A program made the position numbers and the translations under genes. Below the pieces are notes generated by a model. It did no database searches, was not told where the DNA came from, and worked only from the letters and a program-made list of their open reading frames with translations. Below are positions 45,739 to 56,791 of a DNA stretch of 64,000 nt, one piece after another. Location: the NCBI RefSeq assembly GCF_958450345.1, contig NC_088781.1, positions 70,815,240-70,879,239 on the forward strand, written 5' to 3'. Origin of the DNA: Calliphora vicina. Lineage: Eukaryota > Arthropoda > Insecta > Diptera > Calliphoridae. Positions within the stretch are counted from its first letter, which is position 1. Each line of letters begins with the position of its first letter.

Positions 45739-46215
45739 CTGTAATTAAAATTCAATATATTTATAAAAACATTATACTTACTATTTCTAACAAATTTTGA
45801 AAAATAAATAATTTGCATTAAAAAAATTAATTAATTAAAAAACCAAATTCACTAAATTTTATGTATATTAAAACTTATTAAAGCGAAATTTTTCAAATTA
45901 ATTAATTATGTTCAATTTTAGATTTCATTATACCAACAATTTTCTTTAAGTTTAGTCTAGTCTATAGACTAGACTATAGACTAGACTAAACTTAAAGAAA
46001 ATTGTTGGTATAATGAAATCTAAAATTGAACATAATTAATTAATTTGAAAAATTTCGCTTTAATAATATGTTTAATAAGTTTTAATATACATAAAATTTA
46101 GTGAATTTGGTTTTTTAATTAATTAATTTTTTTAATGCAAATTATTTATTTTTCAAAATTTGTTAGAAATAGTAAGTATAATGTTTTTATAAATATATTG
46201 AATTTTAATTACAGA

Positions 46216-46347
46216 TACGGTCTCAAACTTGCAAACTAATGTTGTTTCGATTACGATGTTCCAAAATCTGTACTAAGAGAAGTAGGAACAATGGCTTCTT
46301 ATAATCAAAGTGCAGAAGACTGGCTCTTTGTTTTTGATAATACGTAA
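46216..46347 (+). pseudogene. Captured exon-like frame, right palindrome arm
   Basis: Inverted duplicate of the exon at 45606-45738 with the same TTAATTACAG acceptor. An AAA to TAA change introduces a stop after KLAN and a Y is changed to D, so this arm is more decayed than the left one. Ends at the same TAA. Confidence 0.5.
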
Positions 46348-47454
46348 TTATAAATCGTAAAATTATTATATATGAATTGAAAGGCGTTTTACATTACAAT
46401 ACTTTTTTATAATATCATTTTTTTCTTTTCTTTAATATAATATTCATTGTCTTTAATACAATATCCAATTTATTGTCAAAATTAAACAATTTTCATTCAT
46501 GTACTATGTAATTTTTTTTGGATTTCAAAAGGGATATGAATAAAATTATAAGGAAAATCCAAAAAGACTACAAACTAATTCTGTATTTTGTAAATTGATA
46601 ATACATTTCAATACAATACATTTTAAATTAAAAAATATTTTAAGATTTCAGATTGCAATACATATTTTTAATAATACATTGTATTAATACAAAATCCTCT
46701 GATGTAAAAAGACCATTAAATAACAAAATAAAATAATAATTTAATGTTTTTTATGCTATTTATTTGACGGGAATCTAGCGTTTTTGGAAAAATTAAATTT
46801 GGCGATTTCTGGCGATTTTTTTAGTCTGATTTGACGGAATATTGTGAAAAAAATTTGGCAACACTGATTATATCGCACTCGTTCAACAATACTGTATTAA
46901 CTCAAAATTTTAAAATTTTGAGTAGAGGACAAAAACTGTTTGTGACAGTGTTGCCACCAAGAAAATTATAAACTACACATGCCTCATTTCTAAATTACAC
47001 ATACGAGAAAAAATTACACATGTAATTTTCGTGATCGCAATAGGAGAAATTGTCTAAAGGTGATCCTATTGCGAATACAAGATTTTTAAAACGTACATGA
47101 AGACAAACAGTTTGTCACAGTGGACTGTGGGATGTTTGGACCAAATACGATCACTTTAGTGTCAGTGGACAAAATGATGGACAATTTTCACTTGCGCAGA
47201 TTTTAATTTATCCAGGAAATGGATATATGAAATTATTAAAGCAAAGTCAGCAATCACTTTTTTAGTGAAATTTTCTGATATAATGAATTCTTGAGATCAG
47301 TCAAATATGTCAATCCCAAATACGATTTTAACAAATATTAATCAATGTTCATTCGAAGATAGTTCCATTGGAAATTGTTACATTTCTATTAAAAATTTAA
47401 CAATACATATTTAAAAAAAATAGCACATTTGAATTTTTTCCTCATTTATGTTAA

Positions 47455-48987
47455 CCCATTAATGCCTGACCATAGATTTTAACTAAATTTTTATGAATGT
47501 GCCTGGTGGCCCGTAGAAGTTGTTTCGAGTGAAAAAATAATTTTACCTCGTTACTTACCCGGGATAGGACATGGGTATTTAAATACCCAACAGGCTTTAA
47601 AGAGATATTTTTTTGGAATATTTTAAAAATATTTATCTTAGTAAAGCAAAGTGTATACGGAAGATAAAGTCAAAAAGCAAAAAAACTATACTTTTTTTTA
47701 AATTTTTTCTGGGCTAATCAATCTCTTCTTCTAAATAAAAACGCAAGTTGAAGTCTTAATCTATAATATGGCACTCGCAAGAATTTTTTTACTGTCGTCT
47801 CTATTTTGGGTATTTAAATACTAGGGTATTCAATTAATCGGGTTTCTGGTTTAATCGGTTAATCGAGCAAATAATTAATTGAGGTTTAGATTTAATCGGT
47901 TAATAATCGGTTAATTTAAAATTATTCGATTAACCGAATAATTTAAATTTTCATTTCAAATTGAAAATACAACAACAAAGTTTGTATACAAAAACATAAA
48001 AAATGGCAAATAAGGTATTTGAGATAATTTTTGTAAACATATCGCCTATTTGCTGCAACAACATCATTACTCAAAATCCGTGTTAATTGAACTGAGTAAT
48101 ACAAAATATGCGCTGTTCTATAATCTTTCATATAGTTTTATCAGTTTTCAAAAAAATAAATTATTTTTTGTGTGAGGGTGTTTTTTTGTTGTAAACATTG
48201 TAAAAATTCAAGTTTTCTCGTATATTTGATAAGTAAAAATTTGGGTTAAATACAGGTTAGAAAGATATTAAAATCTCCTATTTAAATTTCTGAAATCGCA
48301 TGACTCGTTGAAAATTCATTTAAGAACTAGTAAAATGTCATAAAATATTCGAAAATGTTTTTCTCGAAATGACTTTTTGAATTATGACGTTGTTGCAACA
48401 AATGAGCGATGTGTGAGTTTTTTATAGTTTTAGTGAGATCTTCTGAAATAATCTTTTATAAAAAGAATATAATTTAAACGATTTTTTTCTTTAGATTTAA
48501 TAAAACTTTTCTTGGAAAAAACTCTCTCGCTGATTGTATATTTTGGAGAAATCAAGAATGTTCCTTTTTGGATTGTTTTAGATATTGATTAATTTAATAG
48601 TTTCGTTCAGATATGATAAACGACTCGTTTCAAAAAAAAAGTTTCGTCTATATATGTAAATACAAACAAAGTTTTAAATACATGTAAATTCAATATGTCA
48701 GTTGTTATACATACTCACTAAACATGTTTATTGGATGTTCAAAAAATATCTAATTTTAATTTGAAATTTGTATTTGAATTGAAATGGAAAAATAAATACA
48801 AAAAAAAATTTAAAGTGCAAAAAAAAAGGGATTTCGGTTAATCGACACAAATTAATCGGTTTATTTGTTATTTGAAAATCGGCAATTTCAAATTATTCGA
48901 ACAGTTAACCGTCCAAAATTAATCGGTTAACCGATTAACGGTTAATCGATTGAATACCCTATTAAATACCTATTAGACAGGAATGGG
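47455..48987. mobile_element. piggyBac-like MITE, TTAA target
   Basis: CCCATTAATGCCTG at the left and (complement) CCCATTCCTGTCTAATAG at the right, both next to TTAA (47451-47454 and 48988-48991). It contains the palindrome GGGTATTTAAATACCC at 47572. Without the nested hAT it is about 385 bases. Confidence 0.75.
47822..48961. mobile_element. hAT element with TAGGGTATTCAATTAATCGG ends
   Basis: TIR TAGGGTATTCAATTAATCGG and complement of CGATTGAATACCCTA, with a perfect 8-bp duplication TTAAATAC (47814-47821 and 48962-48969). Both subterminal regions are composed of CGGTTAATCGGTTAA-like words. Body noncoding. It recalls the element at 26428 in having TAGGG ends and ends built from one short word. 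Confidence 0.92.
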
Positions 48988-49034
48988 TTAAGGACCTAAG
49001 TGATATTTATATGGATAGCATAAACAAAATTTCA

Positions 49035-49132
49035 AATTTTTAAAAATTTGGTTTTGTTTTATATACAAAATTTTTTCTGTTCAGAATTTGTTATATACAA
49101 AACCAAACCAAATTTTTAAAATTTTGGTGACG
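49035..49132. repeat. Hairpin, arms about 45 bp
   Basis: CAAATTTTTAAAAATTTGGT...TATATACAAAATTTT pairs with AATTTGTTATATACAAAACC...AAATTTTTAAAATTTTGG across a 10-base loop. It is bracketed by similar words GGACCTAAGTGATAT (48992) and GGGCCTAAGTGCTAT (49148). Confidence 0.7.
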
Positions 49133-50017
49133 TGATTTACAAAATTAGGGCCTAAGTGCTATGAAATCAGTTTTGTTTTCAGTTTCAAATAGGCTTTATT
49201 TAGACAAAGTTAAATACATTTTACTGTTTGTTTAAAAATTATAGCGAGAGAGAAAAATAGGAAAAAGTAAATAAACACTTTACCAGTAAAATCGTGCAAG
49301 TAAATAAATGTATAATTTTTGTAACGTTTATATTTTTAAAATATTGCGAACAACATAGCAATAATCTCCAAATTACTTATCGTAGTTTTCTGCAAATCTT
49401 AATGTTAATTTAGTTCAAACTTGATTCATATCTTCATACATATAATTCCATCATATTGAGTAACAAACGAGTACAATATAATATATATGAATACATTTAG
49501 AGATACTGGATTTGTTATTTATCAACTAAAATAGAGGATATAGCTACTTTCCTTCATATAAACGTACATATTTATTTTCAGTCGTGCGAAATGCTGTCAA
49601 ACTACATATAAAATATTTGGAATGAAATATATGCGAAATTATTTCGCAAAAGTAGTACTCTGTTTTTATTGTGGAAAACATGTGAAATAAATCTGGCAAC
49701 CTTATTTTTCCACACGAAATAACATATGCAGCACTTCTTTCGCACGAAATTAAAACCAACAGCTAGCTGTCAAACAGCATGTAAAATTTTTCGCATGAAA
49801 AAACCATAATTTTTCGCAAATATGAACATAGTACTAGGCTTTAATACCAAAAATGATTGAAGACATACATTGACAAATATACTTATTTTGGATATAATTG
49901 GAATATAAAATTACACATGAATTACACATTCATTCAATTACACATGTGCTACACATCCAAGATAAAATTACACACAATATGTGTAATTACACATAAAGTG
50001 GCAACACTGGTTTGTGA

Positions 50018-50267
50018 TTACATTTTAAGAGAATTTGAAAATCCGCATACATCATAGTAAGCAAATTCCATTTGAAAATATATTTACAAATTGCAAATTG
50101 CTGAATTCACAACAATTTGTATTGTGTATCTTGTATTAAATACTATTTTTGTTTATTAGTTTGTCAACACCCATTGTATATTGTATAAATGTTTTTGAAA
50201 GCGTAGTATGTATAACAAGTAGACCGACTCTCATTTTTTCAAATTACTCTCTCACATATACGGGTAC
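50018..50267. other. Interior of the large TIR element
   Basis: Noncoding; includes the left arm (AAATTGCTGAATTCACAACA, 50090) of the inner inverted pair whose right arm lies near 52095. Confidence 0.45.
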
Positions 50268-50816
50268 CAGTGATGGGATTTGTGGCACAATTGTGCCATT
50301 TTTGGCACTATTACGTTTTGAGTGGCACAATGGCACACTCGATACTATTTTGGCACTTTCTATACTTTTCCAAATAAACCAAAATAAAAATAGTTTTTTT
50401 GAATTAATTTCGGAAATAGATTTCAAGTTTTATTTTCTTATTTTAAAAATAACGAAGCTTTGACCGATACCAGCATTTTTTGCAATACAAAATAGAATTT
50501 CTTCTTCAAATTGAGTGAACAAAATAGAATTTCTTCTTCAAATTGAGTCATTAAATTAAAAATCTGTACTGAAGTACGATTATTATTAAATAATTGCCTG
50601 AAAAACTAAAATGTATCAGATTTTAGTAAAATTGTTTTATGCTAAATTCCCAATTTTTAATTTGATAAATTCACTGAAATTTATTGTTGGGGGATAAGCG
50701 CATTTCACTGGTTGCTTAGGCCAGATCATCAGGAAATCTTTTGAGTGAAATTTATTTAAAATGGAAAACTTATAAAATAATGTAGAAATGATTAAGAATA
50801 TTTCCAATTTTATTTC

Positions 50817-51362
50817 CCATAATCATAGTCAAACATTAAAAAAGGTAAACAATAGAAGTAACCGCGGAATCTAAATAAAAAAGCAGTTTGTGGTGAAAAA
50901 ATGGAAAATATAAGATTAATATCATATTTACGATATTATGGTTCTAATTTTATTGATAACAGTTAAATAATTGCAAAATCTTCCCAATGTCTTTTAACTT
51001 AAACATTTTTACTTTTTGCTTGGCGAAAAACAGCTGATACTCTTGTTAACCGAGTTAAAAACAACTTCAGCTAGTTTTATATTTAGTGTCGACTACAATG
51101 TCAGAAGTATACTTTACCCGGGTGGTACTGCACTTCTATAAATATATGCGACGAACGAAATTTTAGAAAATCGAAAAAACCTTTTAATAGTTTAAATTCT
51201 ATAGAACTCTAAAATTTGTTCAGTGAGTATAAATTTCATTTAAATTGAAACAAAATTTAAAAAAAAAAATTAAACCAATAAAAACGAAGTGGTCTTGGTA
51301 TTGGTAAAGCGAAGGTTAATTCTCTTAAAATATACTTTATGTTTGCCTATGATTATGGGCCA
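50817..51362. repeat. Family C repeat, copy 2, with inverted ends
   Basis: CCCATAATCATAGTCAAACA at the left and TGTTTGCCTATGATTATGGG at the right, and 50845-51112 matches 24390-24700. Relative to copy 1 it lacks about 700 bases near the left end and carries an inserted TTAA element. Noncoding. Confidence 0.7.
51115..51315. mobile_element. piggyBac-like MITE, second copy, damaged end
   Basis: Inverted copy of the element at 35131-35401. The right end TATTGGTAAAGCGAAGG meets TTAA at 51316-51319; the left end is CTTTACCCGGGTGGTACTGC and lacks the outer bases of the TIR, so part of the end was deleted. Confidence 0.75.
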
Positions 51363-51439
51363 TTCATTGATTCATTGTCTGAAGACGATATCTGTGGTGG
51401 TGATGTCGAATTTGGATTTCTCTTGGGGGCTTTTTTCAC

Positions 51440-51770
51440 CACACGTTTTTTTATTTATTTATTTTCAACAACTTAGCCTTATTGGCCATAACCGGTTATA
51501 AATTTCTTCTTAAGAACGTTTCGTAATTTATTCATAGTAAAATTTGCTAAAGTTAACTTAAACTAATTGAATGAAAGGCTTCGAAAATGTATCAATCCGA
51601 CCAGATACATTTTGATCAAAATTATAATATTTATCTTGAGGAACCCAAAACATCCGAAGATTAAACTTAATTTAATCTCCAATCTTCTAGTCATAACCCT
51701 GTCTGAGGCCATCATAATCACATTATGCCATTTGCAAATACGAATTCAAAGAGCCTAATAGCAAATGACG
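51440..51770 (-). pseudogene. Possible LINE 3' end
   Basis: On the minus strand a GTTATGGCCAATAAGGCTAA word is followed by AAAATAAATAAATAAAAAAA, the typical end of an insect LINE 3' UTR (compare 31970-32010). Upstream is a short frame FWVPQDKYYNFDQNVSGRID with no clear match. Weakly supported. Confidence 0.35.
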
Positions 51771-52186
51771 TAGTATGATTCGATTGAATTACCATTACTT
51801 TTTAACAAATTGTATAAAAAATTCTGTTAAAAAGGGATACAAATTCGGTTTATTGGCACTATTGAACCCATTTTGGCACAATTTTTACATCAATTTGGCA
51901 CTAAATATAAATGTTCAAATCCCATCACTGACGGGTACTATGTGTGCTCAGAGAAATTTATAGCTGTGAACCATACAACTTTTTAAAAACATACAAAATA
52001 AAAGTGTATAAGTGTATGAAAATTTCCAACAACAAGCTTACACTATTGTATTTGAATTCAATAATACACTCGATACAATGATACAAGGGGTTTTGTGAAT
52101 TCAGCAATTGATTTTCATTTTTGCAATTATTGCAAAATAAATCTATTTTTTGAGTTACTACCATTTTTCTGGAACTTCTCGATATT

Positions 52187-52986
52187 TTTATACCCTTCAC
52201 CTTCGTGAGAAGGGTATATATAAGTTTGTCATTCCGTTTGTAATTTCTACATTTTTCATTTCCAACCCTATAAAGTATATATATTCTGGATCCTTATAGA
52301 TAGCGGAGTCGATTAAGCCATGTCCGTCTGTCTGTCTGTCTGTCCGTCTGTCTGTCTGTCTGTTGAAATCAGTTTTCTGAAGACCCCAGATATCTTCGGG
52401 ATCCAAATCTTCAATAATTCTGTCAGACATGCTTTCGAGAATTTTGCTATTTAAAATCAGCAAAATCGGTCCACAAATGGCTGAGATATGAGGAAAAAAC
52501 CAAGACAACCTCGATTTTTGACCTATTTTTTACATATATCTGGATTACTAAGACATTAATATAGACAATATGGATATCTAATGATAGATATTTCAAAGAC
52601 ATTTGCAACGACGTATATAAGACCATAGTAAGTTGGACCTACAATGGGTCAAAATCGGGAAAAAAATTTTGAACCCGAATTTTTTAAAAAAAAAAAAAAA
52701 TTTAAAAAAGAAAAAAAAAAATTTTAAAATTTAAAAAAAAATAAAAATTTAAAATTTAAAAAAAAAAATTTTTTTAAAATTTAAAAAAAAAAAATTTTAA
52801 ATTTAAAAAAACAAATTTTTAAATTTAAAATAACAATCGAAAAAATTTTTTTTTCAAAAAATTCAAAAAACAACTGGAAAAAAAATTAAATTTTGTTTAC
52901 CTAAAAATATTTAAAATTTTGAAGTATAATTTGGTGAAGGGTATATAAGATTCGGCACAGCCGAATATAGCACTCTTACTTGTTTT
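52187..52986 (+). mobile_element. mini-me-like element, copy 4, full length
   Basis: Complete from the ATACCCTTCACCTTCGTGAG hairpin to the GATTCGGCACAGCCGAATAT hairpin and CTTACTTGTT. Carries a modest (GTCY)n tract (52324-52363) and about 200 bases of alternating A and T runs (52680-52870). It is the best reference copy in the window. Confidence 0.82.
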
Positions 52987-53604
52987 TGTATTATTTTATC
53001 AACAAAACAGTATCAACTCAAAATACAACCAAATTTAAATAAAACAATTTGATTATTTTTAACTTGAATAAAGGGCTCAATTCAAAATAATACATTTTTT
53101 TATGAAAATATACGAAGTATTTCTATTTAAATTTTTGTACTAACTCAAAATAATACCTTTTTTTTGATACAAGGTAGTCACTAATTATCACGAAAATGGT
53201 CTCAAATGTGATTTTCGAGATTAAAGAGTAATCGGAATACGTTGAAATTTTTACAATAGATATTGATGTTGTTAGTTGATTTCTTGCAAAAAGTGAATTT
53301 TTAAAAATTTTGAGTTAATACAGTATTGTTGAACAAGTGCGATATACATACAGTGGTGGTCAAAACATATGCAACCAGCAACAGAATTTTACAAAAGTGG
53401 TTTAAACTAGTTTAAGATGTAAACAAAAATATTCATTTGCTTATAATATTTTTTAATTAATGCTTTAAAAATAAGAATATGAAATTTAATTCAGATTTTT
53501 TTGCATTGAAAAGAAAAAAATTTAAAAAACTACGTATGGGTTGATATTTCATTGGCCAAAACATATGCAACTAACTGCTTTTAAAACATTTCTGTCTATA
53601 AAAC

Positions 53605-54270
53605 TTAATATTTCGTGGCAAATCCTATATTTTCAATGACGGCCTTACATCGGCAAGGCAGTGAAGCTATCAAATTGGTAATAAAATTTGCAGGAATAGC
53701 GTTCCAAGCATCTACCAATCCTTGAAACATAATATCTGAATTAGTGCAATTTTCGGGGTCGATTCTTTGATTAACGATTTCCCAAATGTTCTCAATGGGA
53801 TTTAAATCTAGTAATTGTGGTCGCCATTCCATTACCGAAACTCTTTCTTGTGCTAACCACGATTTAACAACATGTGAAGAGTGCTTGGGATCGTTATCGT
53901 GCTGAATAACTCATCGAAGAGGCATATTATCCACAGAATTTGGAAGCATTACTCTTTCCAAGATGTCTCTATAGATAAATCCATCCATTATTTCATTAAT
54001 TTAGAGCGATGGGACAACTCCAGCAGCAACTCCAGCATGTTTCAGTGTCTTTTTACAGTATCGTGCTCGAAGCCGCGTGTTAAGTGGTCGTCTTACGTAA
54101 CACATGAAATCACTTCCGATGATATTAAATTCGGATTCGTCTCTAAATAGGACAGTCGTCCATTTGTTTTCTGGCCAATTTAAATACTCCATAGCAAACT
54201 TCAAACGTTTCTTTTGATTACGTTTTGATATAAGCGGTTTTTGCGCGTAGGGAAAACGTCGGTGAAGCAT
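53605..54270 (-). pseudogene. Tc1 transposase fragment, left arm and centre
   Basis: From the centre leftwards: MLHRRFPYAQKPLISKRNQK, then WTTVLFRDESEFNIIGSD with the first catalytic Asp (DES), and KKTLKHAGVAAGVVPSL, where the GGxxMVWGCFS segment is deleted and a stop follows. Further on are QHDNDPKHSS (second Asp) and LLDLNPIENIWEIVNQ (third acidic residue) and the end CKAVIENIGFATKY. DDE residues are present but the frame is broken by stops. Confidence 0.85.
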
Positions 54271-54282
54271 GCAGAATGCAAC

Positions 54283-54726
54283 GTAATGGTATGGGGGTTG
54301 TTTTTCTGCTGCTGGAGTTGTCCCATCGCTCTAAATTAATGAAATAATGGATGGATTTATCTATAGAGACATCTTGGAAAGAGTAATGCTTCCAAATTCT
54401 GGGGATAATATGCCTCTTCGATGAGTTATTCAGCACGATAACGACCCCAAGCACTCTTCACATGTTGTTAAATCGTGGTTAGCACAAGAGTTTCGGTAAT
54501 GGAATGGCCACCACAATTACTAGATTTAAATCCCATTGAGAATATTTGGGAAATCGTTAATCAAAGAATCGACCCCGAAAATTGTACTAATTCAGATATT
54601 ATGTTTCAAGGATTGGTAGATGCTTGGAACGCCATTCCTGCAAATTTTATTACCAATTTGATAGCTTCACTGCCTTGCCGATGTAAGGCCGTCATTGAAA
54701 ATATAGGATTTGCCACGAAATATTAA
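54283..54726 (+). pseudogene. Tc1 transposase fragment, right arm
   Basis: Begins NVMVWG, the piece missing from the left arm, then after a frameshift CFSAAGVVPSL, stop, MDGFIYRDILERVMLPNSGD, stop, and QHDNDPKHSSHVVKSWLAQE with a frameshift into MEWPPQLLDLNPIENIWEIV and the same GFATKY end. The shared stops with the left arm show that the duplication happened after decay began. Confidence 0.85.
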
Positions 54727-55004
54727 GTTTTATAGACAGAAATGTTTTAAAAGCAATTAGTTGCATATGTTTTGGCCAATGAAATATCAACCCATACGTA
54801 GTTTTTTAAATTTTTTTTCTTTTCAATTCAAAAAATTCTGAATTAAATTTCATATTCTTATTTTTAAAGCATTAATTAAAAAATATTATAAGCAAATGAA
54901 TATTTTTGTTTACATCTTAAACTAGTTTAAACCACTTTTGTAAAATTCTGTTGCTGGTTGCATATGTTTTGACCACCACTGTATGTCATAATTTCATGAA
55001 ACAC

Positions 55005-55463
55005 TAACAAAATACATGGGTTTTTGGGTTTTTTGCTTATATCTCGGCCATTTGTGGACCAATTTTCTCGATTTTAAATAGCAACCGAGCCGGAATTTTC
55101 ATGTTTGTAAGTTATTTAGGGGATTTGGAAAGTTGATTTCAACACACAGACGGACATGGATATATCGACTCCGCTATATATAACGATCCAGAATATATAT
55201 ACTTTATGGGGTCACAAATGAAAAATGTAGAAATTACAAACGGAATGACAAACTTATATATACCCTTGCCACTCATGAAGGGTATAAAAACAAACTAATT
55301 TTTTAAAATTTTAAAATAATAAAAAAAAAAAATTTCCAAAAAATTAAAAAAAAATAATGGAAAAAAAAATAAATTTTGTTACCTAAAAACATTTAAAATT
55401 TGTATTTTGAAGTATAATTTCGTGAAGGGTATAAAAGATTCGGCACAGCTCTCTTACTTGTTT
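55005..55463. mobile_element. mini-me-like element, copy 5, two inverted halves
   Basis: 55005-55290 is the head half in minus orientation (CATATCTCGGCC-like core, a single ACACAGACGGACATGG, ATACCCTTGCCACTCATGAA then GGGTAT). 55291-55463 is the tail half in plus orientation ending AAAAGATTCGGCACAGCTCT. The head-to-head arrangement is not that of an intact element. Confidence 0.65.
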
Positions 55464-55599
55464 AGCACAAATTTGTTTGACGTTGTTTACTCTTGTTACT
55501 CTTGTAAGACCAAACAAAAAAAAAATACTAAAAATTTATTTTTTTTTTTTAAATATTTTTTTCGAAAGAATGAAGAAAGAGCTATCTAAGCTATTTGGG

Positions 55600-55788
55600 A
55601 CACATTTTGTTAAGAACAATAGATAATAAGTTACATGGATAAGAAAAAACACCTGCTTGGCTCAGAGTTCTCGACCGATCTTGTTGAAAAATTGTGTCTG
55701 AGTTACTATCGAATAGAACTAACCCGTCGGAAGACATCGATTTCAAAAGTTGGTTCACTTGACATGGAATGCCCCATATACAACCAAC
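55600..55788. repeat. Family E repeat, copy 1
   Basis: GTTCTCGACCGATCTTGTTG, then AAAAATTGTGTCTGAGTTAC and GGAATGCCCCATAT are shared with 61170-61320. The GACCGATC style suggests a distant mini-me-type element. No gene. Confidence 0.5.
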
Positions 55789-55902
55789 CCAATTATGAAA
55801 AAAAATTCCGTGATAGTTTTTTCTCATTTTTCCTATTCAAATTCTATGTTAAAAAAACGAAAAGGGAAAACACTCCACGGGGGAATTTCTTTTCATAATT
55901 GG
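55789..55902. mobile_element. 114-bp MITE (CCAATTATGAAA ends)
   Basis: CCAATTATGAAAAAAAATTCC and complement of GGGGAATTTCTTTTCATAATTGG form the ends, given here as 20-base parts in practice. A related half lies in the Helitron at 8580-8630 (GGGGATTTTGTTCATAATTG). Confidence 0.5.
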
Positions 55903-56183
55903 TCTGATAGATAACCAGGGGGTTACATAATATCATCAAGAGTATAAGAAAAAAAATGTTTTTCTGTTTGAAATATTTTTATGTAAATGAGTGTCAATTG
56001 TAAAGTAGACAACACTGCGTATATATTTTTCAATAGTCAACGGTCAGTAGTATTGTAGTAGTATTGTTGAGTCTGTCTTGATACGTACGAAACACGTCCA
56101 GACATTTTCTCAGAAGAAGCCGAGTACCGGTAAGAACATCAATTAATTGAAAATCTCGAGGAGAAACACAATTCACCAAACGA
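55903..56183. other. Noncoding stretch before the Gypsy remnant
   Basis: Possible 5' leader of the Gypsy element (for example the GACATTTTCTCAGAAGAAGC region), but no LTR or primer binding site could be identified. Confidence 0.3.
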
Positions 56184-56627
56184 TTGCTGACTTATGAGTA
56201 CAATCTGCTCGTTTCGAACCGACTGATACGTCATCCACGTCACAAACTTTTGCGTCACCTGCTGAGTCTCCAGTGTGTGATTTTTCCCACAATGTTTCAC
56301 ACGGAAACCCGAATCATCAGTTGGCAGTCTTACACCAGCCACCGTTTATTCGCAACAGTCCGTTTCATTGCAGCCGTCGTTAACACCACATCCACTAATT
56401 ATCAACCTCGTCCCGTAAATCAACAATATTTTTGTAATCAACAGATAGCTCCGTGCTACGTTACAAATACCAACCTGCAAACTTTACCGACTGTTCATGT
56501 AACAGCCCCCCGCATAGAACATGAAGTTCCGTCAACACATATGCCCAATTCATTGGTGTCGTATAAGTATTTTTTATACAAGACTTTTAAAATCAACAAG
56601 TTGACAAGTTACATTACAGTCGGCTAA
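56184..56627 (+). pseudogene. Gypsy gag-like low-complexity frame
   Basis: A 147-residue open frame rich in N, Q, T and P in its second half (STNYQPRPVNQQYFCNQQIA). It lies directly upstream of a Gypsy protease, where gag is expected, but no zinc knuckle or capsid homology motif is seen. It could also be an out-of-frame reading. Confidence 0.3.
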
Positions 56628-56791
56628 TCCACCCTTAATATTCTAATTGCAACCAATTGTAACGTGACATAAATAGTCATTGCAATTATAACCTGGAGCA
56701 ACTACGGCAATAAAAAGCAATAATCAACCCTCCAATGTGAACAATATTACGGATGCTTTTGAATCGACTGCTGATTTAAAAAAAAATTGTT

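Larger units (their letters stand above)
45498..46464. repeat. Near-perfect palindrome, arms about 480 bp
   Basis: The sequence 45498-45967 is repeated inverted at 45974-46464. The centre is a short run of the same TCTAGTCTATAGACTAGA satellite word. Differences are few single bases (for example AAACAAATG against AAACTAATG), indicating recent formation or ongoing gene conversion between arms. Each arm carries one copy of an exon-like reading frame. Confidence 0.93.
44929..46866. mobile_element. hAT element with two internal palindromes
   Basis: CAGTGTTGCCAAATT / AATTTGGCAACACTG with a perfect 8-bp duplication ATTATATC (44921-44928 and 46867-46874). Subterminal regions contain GACGGxxTT and GGCGATTT-like words. 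Inside are a 12-bp satellite array bracketed by 40-base inverted arms (45165-45490) and a separate large palindrome (45498-46464). No transposase. Confidence 0.92.
46946..50009. mobile_element. hAT element, 3.06 kb
   Basis: CAGTGTTGCCAC / GTGGCAACACTG with perfect 8-bp duplication GTTTGTGA (46938-46945 and 50010-50017). AATTACACAT words are clustered at both ends (46970-47030 and 49905-49995). It is a relative of the element at 44929 by TIR (CAGTGTTGCCA). It holds a TTAA element and another hAT. No coding. Confidence 0.92.
50268..51930. mobile_element. hAT element, 1.66 kb
   Basis: CAGTGATGGGATTTG and (complement) CAGTGATGGGATTTG, with a perfect 8-bp duplication ACGGGTAC (50260-50267 and 51931-51938). 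Subterminal TGGCACAAT/ATTGTGCCA words occur at both ends. Contains a family C repeat with its own insertion. No transposase. Confidence 0.92.
44923..53346. mobile_element. Large TIR element TATATCGCAC..., host of many insertions
   Basis: TATATC (44923-44928) continuing after the nested hAT as GCACTCGTTCAACAATACTG (46875) is matched by the complement of CAGTATTGTTGAACAAGTGC then GATATA (53321-53346). Inside, a second inverted pair (50085-50150 and 52035-52110, AAATTGCTGAATTCACAA) supports a symmetrical element. Subterminal ACTCAAAATAAT words recur at 53020-53170. Contains hATs at 44929, 46946 and 50268 and a mini-me at 52187. Confidence 0.55.
53351..54981. mobile_element. Tc1-like transposon with inverted duplication
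   Basis: Ends CAGTGGTGGTCAAAACATAT and its complement, with TA on both sides (53349-53350 and 54982-54983). The arms extend as a near-perfect inverted repeat of about 680 bases (53351-54033 and 54304-54981), far longer than normal Tc1 ends, each encoding the C-terminal half of the transposase. The N-terminal helix-turn-helix half is absent. Confidence 0.92.
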
